The notes under the pieces are model-generated. The model worked only from the letters and a program-made list of their open reading frames with translations, ran no database searches and was not told where the DNA came from. Below are positions 37,001 through 49,238 of a DNA stretch of 64,000 bases, one piece after another. A program made the translations under genes and the position numbers. The DNA lies in assembly GCA_035235625.1 (NCBI GenBank), contig CP141143.1, positions 4,570,501 through 4,634,500 on the forward strand, read 5' to 3'. Source of the DNA: Saururus chinensis (taxonomy: Eukaryota > Streptophyta > Magnoliopsida > Piperales > Saururaceae). The stretch's first letter is position 1. The number at the start of each line of letters is the position of its first letter.

Positions 37001-39381
37001 TTTGCATGATGTAAGATAATGAATTATGCCACGTTGAGATACATATATGTATGCGAATTGTAAGCATGTTTTATATATGCAAAATATGTATGCGCTAGTG
37101 ATGGCTAGTGAATATGTTAGTATGCTACGTATGTGTTTATGGACATGCTAGTGATGGCTAATGATCGTGAGTTACTTGCGTATGTGGGCTGTGTGTGGGC
37201 AGAAGTTTGAGTGACGAATGATAAGATATGACAGAGGGTTGGTACGAAGCTGGATGTAGTTTTGGATGTGTAAGCATGTGACAAAAGATGACAGACGTAA
37301 GTTTGACAGACGAGGATTTGAGTGGATTGGTCTAGTTTGGTTTGGACTGACGTCAGGGGTTCGGTAAGTAAGAGGACTTAGGCTTGGAGCCTTATGGGGT
37401 TTATTAGATAGTAAGAGTGTGCATAGTTGTACAAGCATAACGTACGGATTATGAAGTGAAAAGTAAGCATAATAAGTGAGGTATTAAGTAAGAGGGTGAT
37501 AACAGGGATCTATTGTGAGGAGCTTAGTTTGATGACGTAGGTGTACAATGTTTTGACTATAAAGTGGATGGCGGAGACTATATGATTATGTAAGGATTTG
37601 ATGTACAATGAGTTGATCATGATATAGACGGGTTAAGTGAAGTCTGCTGCCCTGACGAACTAGGGATACGACTCAGCTTCGGTTTGATTAGTCAAGCACT
37701 GTGAGTTTGTGTTGCATAATTGTACCACATAATATACTTAATTTAAACTTGAATTATGAGAAAGCTAATAATAGCGTTGTGAGTTTGAGACCTGAGGGTT
37801 CGACGGATTAAGTTTCATGTTTGAGCTAGCTGATAATGAGTTGGCTATGCATTTCTCATGTCTTACCATGATGTTTTTCCTAATGGATGTTGTCTGTGTG
37901 TTATATAGAGCACCAAATGTTTGATGCTCTGTTGAGAGCAACTGTATGTATGTTTTAGATTTGGTCTGTGTGTTGTACTAAGTCTAGACGTTTGATGCTC
38001 TGTTGAGAGCGTTGTATAATTCTTGCCCAAGAGTAGCATTATATGATTCTGCCCAAGAGGCACTGTATGATTTCTACCCAAGAGTGGCACTGGCACTATA
38101 AGACCCATAATGGTGGGCAATCATATGACACTATAAGACCCTTTATGTGTGGGTCTATGTTTGCACACTTAGGTAAGTAGTATCATGGATCTACTCTTAC
38201 CTGTCTGATCCTATGTCCCATGAGCATAAGTGTGTCTTACCTTCGAAAAAGTCCATGACGTCTAATTATTCCCCGGAGGTTAAGGTGATGCTCCAGTGAC
38301 ATTCTTTTCTTTTTTGACGCTGGAGCTTATTAGTTGTAATAAGCTTCAGTGATTGATGGTATGAGTACGATTGTAAGTGTATGTTTGAGTAAGACAGTAA
38401 GCATATGATTATACGAGTAAGGTTGTACAAGTACATATAAGTTGTATGAGTATGAGCACGACTGCAAAATGATGTTTCTGAGTAAAAATATAAGTGTAAG
38501 TTTTTTAGTAAGAGTGTAAGTGTACGATTTTGTGCACGACTGTAAGTATATGATTTTGAGAAAGATTGTAAGTGTAAGATTGTACGAGTAAGGTCGTATG
38601 AGTATGTGTAAGGTATTGAGTATGCTTACGATGGTATGAGTAAGTTGTAAGACCCTGATTAAGGGAGTTTGTGTAAGTTTGCTTTCATTGGTGTGCTATG
38701 CATTATTATATGCATATGTATATGATTATTATATGTTGTATGCTTCATGTTTGAGTTGCATGAACACATGTATTTATGAACTTAATGAGTTCACTGTTTA
38801 GGATTCCCCTATTGGGTATTTTCATACTCAATGAAAATACTCATTACCCTATATTTTTAGCCCCATTGTTCGAGAGGCTTTTGTAGGTATGTGTTGGAGA
38901 GCTCCTGGAGATGGATACTCATTTTTGCGAAGGATTGTTTCCCCTTTGATTCAGGTATAACATTGACTCAATGTGAGTATCATTTTATGCCACGATCTGA
39001 TGTATTAGGTGAGACAAAAATTAGAGTGTTTATACCTTTTGGACTTCTAATTTGGATCATACAGTGGACATCATATAGTGGACTGTTTATTGAACTTGTA
39101 CTCAGGGATGCTTGGGAGTTATTTGTATTTAAAAATCCATGATCATGGTAATTTAGTCGTATGTTTGTTTTCGAGTAGTGCCTAAGGATATTTACTTTGG
39201 CCGTATGATGTTTGACCGAATAAGGAAAAATTTGGATAAAAAATTGATGTGTGATGTTTTAAATTATAAACTACTTTCACAGGTTTTGCATTCGTCATTT
39301 TCCCTTTGATTTATAGTCGTTATATGGCAAAAAAATTTCGTGAATTTTAAGAAAATGTGATAAAAAATCTCGGGCGTTACA
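34079..39381 (+). mobile_element. Element 'e': giant solo-LTR-like element with perfect target duplication
   Basis: Begins TGTAATGCTCCTGATTTT and ends CTCGGGCGTTACA; flanked by cttaa at 34074-34078 and 39382-39386. Length 5303 bp, or about 4.57 kb without the nested hAT element (35343-36065). It is homologous along its length, in inverted orientation, to element 'g'. No gag, protease, RT or integrase is present. The 5' fifth is GC-rich; 37900-38660 contains subrepeats (GTTTGATGCTCTGTTGAGAG twice; GCCCAAGAG units; many AGTAAG-TGTAAG units). TG...CA-type ends, short inverted termini and a 5-bp duplication fit a solo LTR of a Gypsy element with unusually long LTRs. Confidence 0.8.
35343..36065. 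mobile_element. Non-autonomous hAT element with perfect 8-bp duplication
   Basis: Ends are TAGGGGTGTTCA and its exact inverse (12 bp). Flanks ggtatcag at 35335-35342 and 36066-36073 are identical. Subterminal regions are full of GGACACGGAC / GTCCGTGTCC words in both orientations, and the middle (35540-35805) has three to four degenerate copies of an approximately 80-bp unit containing CCTATGTAGCATGTTAG. 723 bp, no transposase. It is inserted in element 'e'; I did not locate it at the matching place in element 'g', so it probably came after those two copies separated. Confidence 0.9.
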
Positions 39382-39617
39382 CTTAATCATGTTTTTTTAT
39401 GAATAATGACTATATGAGTTGATTCTCCTTTTTTTATTTTTTTTTTATATTATTTATATATGCTTTTGAATGAGTTTTTTTAGAACTGATTCCATGAAAA
39501 AAATGATAATTTGATGGTTGATTGGAATAAGTTTTGGTGAAAACTTAAAAATTCTGCGATCTATTAGGTAAATTGATCAATCCCACAGGGCGATCGATTG
39601 GCATAACTATTGACATT

Positions 39618-41222
39618 TGTTTAAAAGAAAAATCAAAAGAGACTTAGTCTAAAATTTTGGAGCTGGACTAGCTCCAAAGTGGACAAAGTCTTTCAAGCTG
39701 ACTAAGTAAAAAAAACATTGTCATATTCTACACATGTAGAAATAAGACAAAAGTTATAACAAATTTTTTAATTAAGTAAACCCCTACATGTTTCACATCA
39801 AATCAAAATAACAAAAAGCCAAGTGAGACCCCACGGGTCCCACATCAAATTAGCCATTAAATTAAAAGGCTAAATGAAACCTTCTTAAGTTTCACATCAA
39901 ATTAGCTGTTAAATTAAAATTATAAGAGGCTAAGTGAGACCCCTCATGGATCTTACATCAAATTAGCCATCAAATCAAAATTATAAAAGGCTAAGTGAGA
40001 TCTACATGAGTCTCACATCAAATTAGCCATTAAATTAAAATCACAAGAGGCTAACGGAGTCCCCTACAAGTCCCACATCAAATTAGTCATCAAAACAAAG
40101 TTACAAAAGGCTAAGTGAGACCTGCATGAGTCTCACATCAAATTAGCCATTAAATTTAAATCACAAGAGGCTAAGTGAGACCCACATGGGTCCCACATCA
40201 AATTAGTTATCAAATCAAAAATCAAAAGACTGAATGAAACCCACATGGGTCCTATATCAAATTAGCCAAATTGAAATAGGAGACCTCATATAAGTCTTAT
40301 ACAAAGAATAGACTTTAAAATAAATCGTAAAGTCTAAAAGATAATTTTTAAGACTCACCTCCTAAAGGCTAGTTATGTAATTGAGAAAAGACAAAAGAAA
40401 ATAACAACAAAAAAATATACATAGTGCACTAGAGAAACTATGGAAGAAAAATTAGTTAAGTTCTCATGTATAGTGGGCCCTTACACTTTTAAAGAATCTC
40501 CATTTAACTAATAAAATTAATTTTTTAAAAATATTAAGTCAAAACTTTTTTGGCTTGTTATTCACATTAAAAAAATGAATGAAATGAAAGAGTAGGGAAA
40601 AGACTAAGTCAAATCACTACCACATGCCAAGTGATCTTCCCCACTACCCCACTAACTCACTTCCCACCAATTACTCCACTAACTTACTCCTCACATCCTA
40701 CAAACTACCCCACTAACTCACCAACATCTCTCATTACTTTATCCCGTGACACAACCCTAATACTATAAATACCCCATTCTTTTCATAAAGGGGGACTTTT
40801 GACAGTCAAGTCTAAGAAGCTTTCACAAACTCTAAAGCTTTCCATCCCAAAGGAAAACATTTCATCAAAAAGAGAAGAAGACTCCAAGAAGAAAGCTCAT
40901 CCACCAAGTCCTTCAAAGGTCACTTCCCAAACATTTCTTTTAATTCCAATGATTCAATCACAAGGAGTTTATAAAGAGTTTGAAGTAGGAGAAGTTGTAT
41001 AAAGCAATGGAAAGAGGATTCTCAAATTTAAAGACAATAAGACATAGAAATGATGAGTTCTTACATATGATCTTCTTCATTTTTGTTGTTTTCTTTCTTT
41101 TTAATACTTGTAATAATCTTTTGATAACTTTAATATTCTCATCATTTCTCTACTTCTAATTTATTTTTATTTTTTGCTATTGAATCGAAGGGTTTGGAAT
41201 TTTGTTAATTATTACTATTATA
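39618..41222 (+). mobile_element. Element 'f': LTR-like, continues at 49764-49917 after element 'g'
   Basis: A region with a clear LTR-like promoter (CTATAAATACCCCATTCT near 40762) following CCACTAACTCAC-rich sequence. It is related in reverse to 51250-52030. Downstream it is cut by element 'g' and resumes at 49764 (TTATATCTTAAATTTTAAAG...) up to about 49917 (ACAATAACA). Exact ends are uncertain: TGTTT sits at both edges and could itself be the duplication. It contains the 60-bp tandem array at 39783-40300. An in-frame stretch at 40799-41002 is Lys/Ser-rich leader sequence, not a gene. Confidence 0.55.
39783..40300 (+). repeat. 60-bp tandem repeat, about 8 copies
   Basis: Unit containing ATCAAATTAGCCATTAAATT, then an AAAGGCTAAGTGAGACC block and ATGGGTCCCACATCAA. 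Period is 60 bp (59-61), with roughly 80-85% identity between neighbours by eye. Alternate units share variants (CCATTAAATT.. versus CCATCAAATC..), which suggests a two-unit higher-order step. Confidence 0.9.
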
Positions 41223-42681
41223 TGTAACACCCGAGAATTTTTATCCATTTTTTCTTAAAACTCATAGAAATTTTTTTATACGATAAATTGGAGTCAAAAT
41301 GACAAAATCAAAACATGTATAAATAGTTTATAATTTAAAACATCATATGGTTAAACATCATACCGCCAAATTAAATATCCTCAGGCGCTACTCGAAAATA
41401 CACGTATGACTAAATTACCATGATCATGGATTTTTAAATACAAATAACTCCCAGGCGTCCCCGAGTACAAGTCCCATAAATAGTCTAATCTGATCCAAAT
41501 TAAAAGTCCAGAATACATACACTTACATTTCATCTCACCCAATACATTAGATCGTGGCACCAAATATACTTGAGTCAAGGGGGAAACAATCCACCGCAGA
41601 GATGAGCATCCAACTCCAGGAGCTCTCCAACACAACCTGCAAAAGCCTTTTGAACCACAGGGCTAAAAATAGTAGGGTGAGTATTTTCATACCCAGTAGA
41701 AAAATACCCAGTAGGGGAAATCCCAAACGGTGAACTCAATAAGTTCATAAATCATGCGTCATGCAACTCAACATGAGGCAAACAACGTATACCATAATTA
41801 TGCACATAAGCATATAAGCACGCATAACACACCATCAAATCAAACTTACACAAATACCCTTAATCAGGGTCTTACAAACTTACTCGTATAATTATATGCT
41901 AACTCATACAACTTATACATACTTGTACGACCTTACTCGTACAACCTTATTCGTACAGTCTTACACTTAATGTCAAAATCATTTTCAAACTCTTACAGTC
42001 GTGCTCAAACTCACACTCTTACAGTCGTACTCATCCTCAATCTTATAGTCGTGCGCATACTCATCATCATACGCTTACTCAGAAACGCACAAACTCAGTT
42101 TTACAGTCGTATACATACTATCGACCACAGAAGCTCATTACCGCTAATAAGCTCCAACGTCGCAAAGGAAAAGAATGTCACTAGGGCATCACCTTAACCT
42201 CTGAGGAGTGACTAGATGCCATGGACTTTTCCAAAGGTAAGGTACACCTATGCTCATGGGGCACAAGATCAAACAGGTAAGAGTAGATCCATGATATTAC
42301 TTACCTGAGCGTGTAAACATACACCCACACAAGGGGTCATACAATTGCCCAAACATAAGGGGTCTTATAGTGTCATACGATTGCCCACCATAATGGGTAT
42401 TATAGTGCCATACGATTGCCCACCATAATGGGTCTTATAGTGCCATTACCACTATTGGGCAGAAATCATATAGTGCCACTCTTGGGTGGAATCATACAAT
42501 GCTCTCAACAGAGTATCAAACGTCTGGGCTTATACAGCACACAGACCAAAGTCAGAAACATACATCGCTCTCAACAGAGCATCAAACGTCTCGGCTTATA
42601 TAGCGCACAGACCAAATCAAACATACACAGCTCTCAACAGAGCATCAGACGTCCGGTGCTCTATACAGCATATAGACAACA

Positions 42682-45600
42682 TGTCACGACCCAGATTTTT
42701 AATAGCATTTTTAAATAGCACGAACGGTAAATAGCAAATTTTTTTTTAAATACAAAACAAACCATTCGATTAAATATCCAGGTCATGATAACTGGGGTTC
42801 ACAAATAGGAATATCAAATCATACGATATTATTTAACGTCTAAAAATTCATAAAGACCAGCTTATCCATCTAAGTACAAGTTCATCATCCATCTGAAAAT
42901 AAATAATAAGTTGACTCTCACGCTTAAGGTACACTTACATATCGGAGTTACAGAAATGCGGAAACCTCTTATGTGCATCTGCCTTGATCTCACTTGTCAT
43001 CGCCTGGAGAATCTGCATCACAGCAAACCACACAACAACCACAACCACAATGGAGCATCTCCGCCCACAGGAGAAGAGCTTCCAAAGGACAAAAGGTTTT
43101 ATTAATATTTTTCGGATCAGGCCAACATCACCCGATGTTAGTTGCCTACGTACTCATCAGACAACATCTCCAATGTTTCCAATAAGATCGGATCCAAACA
43201 TAGTTCTGCCTAAAAACTACTCTATCCTAAGAAGCATAGCATCACACATGCAATGCTTAGATATTTTCAACCTACATTTTAGTAAGTTCTTTAACCGTTC
43301 CACTTGTCTAATCAACAAGCAATATCAAACATTGTTATTAATTATCTCGCATCCCTTGTTCGATAATTAAAACTATCAAATCTGCAACTCGGAGATGACT
43401 CGCCCCTCGAGAAATCCCCAAACAAAGTACTCCAGCCTTAGAGTGGACTGCTTAACAGCAGCTTGACCCAAATCCCCAGGGCTCTCAATAGCCTGCCACG
43501 AATCTGGAGAAGAGGATCCCAACTGTGCTCATGGACACAGATTGGCAAGAAACACAAACCTTCCATGATGCTCATGTAACTCCGCTTTTCGTACATACTA
43601 AATAGTCCTGGGAAGACCTGCGGGAGACCCGCGGTAAAGACCCTTTGGTCAATACACAAACCGTCGTGGCGATGAAGATGCATATTGCAATCTCCACCTT
43701 CCCAACACCGGGAGAAAATGTCTTATGAGACATTATTAATATATCTATAGAAGTCTCACGTCCTTATGACCATTGACTCCCTCAAACATCTGAAACTTAG
43801 ACTAGATTATTTTCATCAAGTGAAGTAAACACTCAACCATGTGGGTCCTCTTCACCTTGTGAATCGGCCCACTAAATAGCTCATCCACTGAGCTATGACT
43901 AAGAGAACATCCCAAAATCACCCTCGGTTCATTAACCAAGGTCAAAATCTATGTCAGGGCCCCGTTCACTCGATGAACTGGTCCCAATCCTAAAGAGGGT
44001 ATTTTAGTCATTATCTTTGTTAGGTGTTCTCCCCTCAAACCAACAGCAACCCATGCCTCTTGATTAATCTTAAGTTACTGATATAAATCAATGCATCAAT
44101 ATCAAAAGCATGCATTAGCATAAATAATCATGCAATCATACAAACGTATAAATAATAAACGGAGGCCTATTGCATTTATTTGCAGGGCTAGGGCTCAGAG
44201 GCTTCAAGCCCAAAATGTAAATTAACATATTCCACGAGTGACGTATATAATGCCCTAGTGGATTTCTGCGTTGTGTTACAGACACGTGCAATACACTGCC
44301 CTAAACCCTTAGAATTAGGGCTTTCCATTGGTTTCCCATGACACTGTGACCTGTCAAGGTCTTCGTGTCACCTACCGGTCACACCCATTCCTTTTGAAGT
44401 CATTTATAGGGTACCTTAACTCTTGATTCACTAAGTCATCTGTTTCATCAGAAACAGACATATTGCCCCTAAGGGCATTAGGGTAATTTTACCACCTAAG
44501 GTATGATACCCTCCCTTGGGCCTTTCTAGTTATTTTACTGCCCCTCTATTGATTTAAGTCATTGACCTTTTACAAGGCTCCCCTCCCAGACCGACTCACG
44601 CTTCCATTCACACGAATATGGGCGGGTCCACTCTAAGGGGTATTTCTGTCATTTGGTTTAAAGCCTTAATGACATCTAATGGGTCCAAAATTAGGTTCAA
44701 AGGTACTACTTGACTTCATGGACTTTGTGTAATTTTCCTGGCATGTGACGGGGTCGTGAACCCCTTGAACCGACCTAGGTTGACTTAACGGTTTATTATA
44801 AACCCTAAGGGTAAAATGGTCAATTAACCACTCATTGGTATTTTTCTTCACCAAGATATTTGGTCTATAAATATTTTACCCATTAAAATCTCATTGAGAA
44901 TTTTCCCAATTTTTAAATAAACTCATAGGCCTCTGAACCATGGCCCTGAAATCGGGTAAATGGTTTTCACACGATGATTTAACTACTAGGGGTAAAAAGG
45001 TCATTTTAGAGACTTTGGGATTTTTACCGGTCCTGAAACTTGGTCAAGACACTCATAACCCTCTCAAAGTCTACGGGTAATTTTTCTAAATTTTTATAAC
45101 AAGTAAAGGCCCTTGAACCGGACCCGGTTTGATCCCCTTCTCTTTTCTTCTTCTTTTTTTAAACCCGACCCGGGCCGGGTCGGTTTGGGTTGACGACCCG
45201 AAACGCGGGTCGTCTTCCCCACGTCTGGCCAGAGGCGAAAACGCCTCTGGCGGCGCCGCCCCTGGCCACCACTGCCGGGCGTCGGGCTGGGTCCACCGGA
45301 TCGCCGCCATGCGGAGATCACAATGGGACTGGCCCCCGCCGTCGCCCGGTGGCCGGCCGGGGCCAAATCGCCTTCTTTTTTTTATATAAACACAGTGTGA
45401 TGCCGCCTCTGCGGCCAGGGCTAGCGCGACCTAGGCCGGCGCTGGTGGAGCTGTCGCGACCTGGATCGGCACGGCCGAGACCGGCGAGACTATGGCCGGC
45501 GCGGCCACGGCTGGCACGGCCCCGGCTAACACAGCGAGCGGCTGCCCCCTTTTTGTTTTTGTTTGTTTTCAATACACTGGCCCGCAGTCTGTTCGGCGGC

Positions 45601-46333
45601 GGCGGCGTGCCGGAGTCTGGCTCGCATGAAAACGCCGCCAAATGACGGCTGGCCGGTTACTAGCCGGACTGCGCTGGCCGACCGATAGCCGGCCAGTAAC
45701 ATCTGAAAGCTAACTACTTTACAATTTGCATAACACTCTTCACATAAATTATATACAGAAGCGCTGTGATATGATTTTTAATTAAATTTAATTAATAAAC
45801 TTTTATTAAGCTTCAGCAACATCCCTACCTTAATTGCCGATTCGCAGTTGATCCACCGTGGTTGTAGCCTCGCCGGAGCTTCGCCGGAAAATTTCCTCCC
45901 TTCCTTCACCGTCCAAAAGCTCCCCCCAATCAGGCAAAACAACCCCCAAAAAGCCCTAATTAATTCTATTTATAGGCATGGGATTAGGAGCCCTAATCCC
46001 AATAGAAATTGAGTCCCAAAAAACCCAATTTCGGAATGCTAAATAATCGGGCCCTCAAAACGACTTAAATGGCCCAGTTGCACGTTTAATTCGGGTAAAC
46101 GGGTCCTACACGTTATAGTCAACTTCGAATGGTTGTATCTCCCTCATCTGGACTCCGATTCACGCGTTCTTGGTGGCGTTTTGAAGCTCTTTCTGTTTAC
46201 TTTCCATCCATATATATATCAGCCACCAAATCTAAGAATGGATTAATTTATTCTAACCGAAATGTCAAGGGGTCTAGCACCCTAATTTCTACATGTACGA
46301 CTTCGGGAATTTAGAAAATTCCCGGACGTTACA
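42682..46333 (-). mobile_element. Element 'h': solo-LTR-like element nested in 'g', perfect duplication
   Basis: Plus-strand ends TGTCACGACCCAGATTTTTA and CCCGGACGTTACA; flanks caaca at 42677-42681 and 46334-46338. 3652 bp. On the minus strand it is collinear with the two arms of element 'a' at 9080-9496 and 13026-15348, including the AGAGCTTCAAAACGCCACCA block (46194-46175), a TATA-like CTATAAATAG (about 45974) and the GC-rich GGCCGGCC segment near 45.3-45.7 kb. No coding capacity. Confidence 0.85.
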
Positions 46334-48729
46334 CAACATCCCGCAGGATAAACACCATGGTAAGACATAAGAAATGCTCAGCCAACTCATTATCGGCTAG
46401 CACAACACAGAACTTAATCCGTCGAACCCTCAGGTCTCAAACTCACAACGCTATTATTAGCTTTCTCATAAGTCAAGTTTGAATTAAGTATATTATGCAG
46501 TACAATTATGCCACACAACCTTAGTCATCGACTGATCAAATTGAAGCTGAGCCCGATCCGAACCCTAGTTTGTCGGGGCAGCAGACTTCACTTACCAGTC
46601 CAAGTCACACATAACTCACCGTACACAAATCCTTACGTACGCATACATCCTCTGACAGCCACCTTACGATCAGACATCTTACTTACATCGTCAAACTGAG
46701 CTCCTCCCAGCAGATCCCCGTTATCGTCCTCTTACTTAATTCCTCACTTATTATACTTACTTTTCACTTCATAACTTGTACGTTATGCTTGTACAATTAT
46801 ACACACTCTTATCGTCTAATAAACCCTCATAAGGCTCCAAGCCTAAGTCTTCTTACTTACCGAACCCCTGACGTACGCTCCAAATTGAACCAAACCAATC
46901 TGCTCCACTCCTTGCCTGTCAAACCTACGTCTGTTGTCTTCTATCACACGCTTACACATCCACATACACATACAAATCCTCACCCCTTTGCCACCTCTTA
47001 TCGTCCATCGCCCATACCTCTGCCCTCACACAAAGTCCACATACGTAACTTACTCGACATCACTAGCCATCACTAGCATGTCCATCACACACATACGGAG
47101 CACATTAACGTACTCGCTAGCCATCACTAGCGCATACATCATACACATACATAAAACATGCTTACAACTCACATACATACATACATGTATCTCAATGTGG
47201 CATAATTCACTATCTTACATCATGCATACATGTCATGATTTAATATCCAAAACATGGAATCATGCAAGCCTAGCATGCTGCTACTCATTCAAAGCATGCT
47301 GTCATGAATTTACGAGTTCAAAGCTCCCCTACCTCGTAATCATGACGTTTGATGGTGAGCACACGACAGTGGCGGCGTCGGTGGCGGAGTTGGCGGTCAA
47401 AACCATTGCCTAGCTGAGAGAGTTGCTGTCTCGAGGTTTAGGAAGCGTCAGAACTACACACGGCCAAATGGGGTGTCAAAATCAACGCGGCAAAATCCGC
47501 AATCCACGGCGGCACACTAGGGGCAGCCGGGACAAGGATCATGCCATCGAGTGGCAGGTGAGACCAAAATTCAAGAGTGTACAAATTAAAGGTTGGCCAA
47601 TAGCTAAGAAATACTCGGCCGGCCGCAAGACATAGAAATCGGCTGTGGACAACACCCAACAACATTGATTTCGCGTTTACAACAGCCCACATAAGGGCGG
47701 AGGGCATGGGGCGACACTCAAGGATAGAGTAGAGATGAAAGAGGACTCCGATGTCAACTCCAGATGATGGCAGAGCCATCTGACTGTCGGGCGGTGCCAA
47801 AGCAGCACCAATACCCTAACCCGCACGAGCGGCTACTTGCACACGCGGCCAAAGGGAGGGGAGAGACGGCTAGACGATGTCGGCCCAAAACTTGGAAGGG
47901 CGGTAGGGCCATGCCCAAGGGCAGTGACCTATAAAGATGGCCTTTGCCATTGTCGTGTCAAGGTAGGCCGACTAGAGGCCATACGGTGTCCGGTGGAGGT
48001 AGGACGGTAAGAGGGCAAAACATGGCGCTCTCTATAACGCGGTCAAACACATATCATCGGCAGAGGGGAACCTACCTCATGCTGAAGAAGAGGGGCGGTG
48101 CCACACTAGGGCAGCCAACCATCTCCAGGTTGAGACCTGCCACACTAAAGTGGTCAGAGGGCATTCGTCATCCAACGATGCTCAATGGCCCAAAGGAGCA
48201 GGGGTTATTGGCGGCTCTGGCTGACTCCATCGTGGCCCTAGCGGCCAGGAGGAGCTATCTCCGGCCAGAGGTGACGGCCAAAGTCAACGGCGATACGCCG
48301 GACGAATAACACAATAAGGAGCAGAGGCTCGGTTTTTTGTGGACGAGCACACCAACCGACGGGCGATAAATCTCGTTCCAGCGGAACGGAGGGGACGAAG
48401 GCTAAACCGGGCTGGTTGGAAACATCCACAATCATTTCCAGGCCGGAGAGAGACCGAACAACGGTCTAGTGGGTCAAGTCCGGTGTCCAGCTAACGGTGC
48501 CAGCCAGTGAACTCAGTCAAACACGGGCCAAATAGGGGAGATGAGGGACAGGCCGAGGAAAACCAATAAAGGTGGAGCGGCTATGGGGGCGGTGAAGCTA
48601 GCTCAGGGTGGTCCTACCATCGTCAACCCAAGGCTAGTCTGCAAGAGGCGAGGCAAAGACTGGCGCTCGCCGGCGCAGCCCCAAAATCTGTCACAGACAG
48701 AAACAAGGAGAAAGTGGGTTTGACCGGAG

Positions 48730-49145
48730 GAAAGAGGGAGTGCGGAGGCGGAACCAGGCAGGGAGGGGTGGTTCACCACCTTCGCTTGACCAAGGCGAGG
48801 CTGGATGGGGGTCGTGTTGGCCACGAATGGCCGCCGCCGGCCACTGTTTACCCAAAATAGTGCACCGGCGAAACAGGGCAGAGAGGAGGAAAATGGGTGG
48901 GGCGGTGGAGCAGAGGCCACTAGGGCTGGGAGAGGTGCCCATCGCCATCGCCGGACCAAGGCCGAGCTGGACTGAGGTCCTGTCGGCGGTGGCTCGCCGC
49001 CGGCAGCCACCGTTTCACCCAAAACAGTGGGGCGGCAGAAAAATAGTGGTGAAGGGGCATGAGGACAGGGCGGCGGAACGGAGGCCCACCAGGCCGAGAG
49101 GGATGGCCTCCCACCGTCGCTGGCCCAAGGCGGAGCCATGGCCGG
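48730..49145 (-). repeat. Degenerate tandem repeat of about 168 bp, three units, GC-rich
   Basis: The phrase ACCAAGGCGAGGCTGGAT recurs as ACCAAGGCCGAGCTGGACT and CCCAAGGCGGAGCCATGG, starting near 48789, 48955 and 49123. Between them lie paired copies of CGCCGGCAGCCAC / CCGCCGGCCACTG and ACCCAAAATAGTG / ACCCAAAACAGTG. It lies in the 5' (R/U5-like) part of element 'g'. Confidence 0.7.
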
Positions 49146-49222
49146 CCGGGCCCACGGCGGCGGCTCAAATCGAATCATAGTGAGAGATAGAGAGGGAACT
49201 GACCGGGTGAAAAACAGCTCGC

Positions 49223-49238
49223 GGGGGGGGGGGGGGGG
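49223..49238 (+). repeat. Homopolymer run of 16 G
   Basis: Uninterrupted G run inside element 'g', preceded by CGC and followed by AGCTAGCTCGAG. Such runs are length-unstable and error-prone in sequencing. Confidence 0.95.

Noticed and set aside
34079-39381. Element e as a DNA transposon because of its inverted TGTAAYGCYC ends
   Set aside because: TG...CA ends, short terminal inversion, 5-bp duplication, TATA-like promoter and multi-kb non-coding body fit an LTR better; kept open as a finding to test.
45094-45645. Overlapping Arg/Pro/Ala-rich frames on both strands
   Set aside because: GC-rich segment of element h; the equivalent stretch in element a (13.3-13.8 kb) shows the same two-strand openness without a shared protein.
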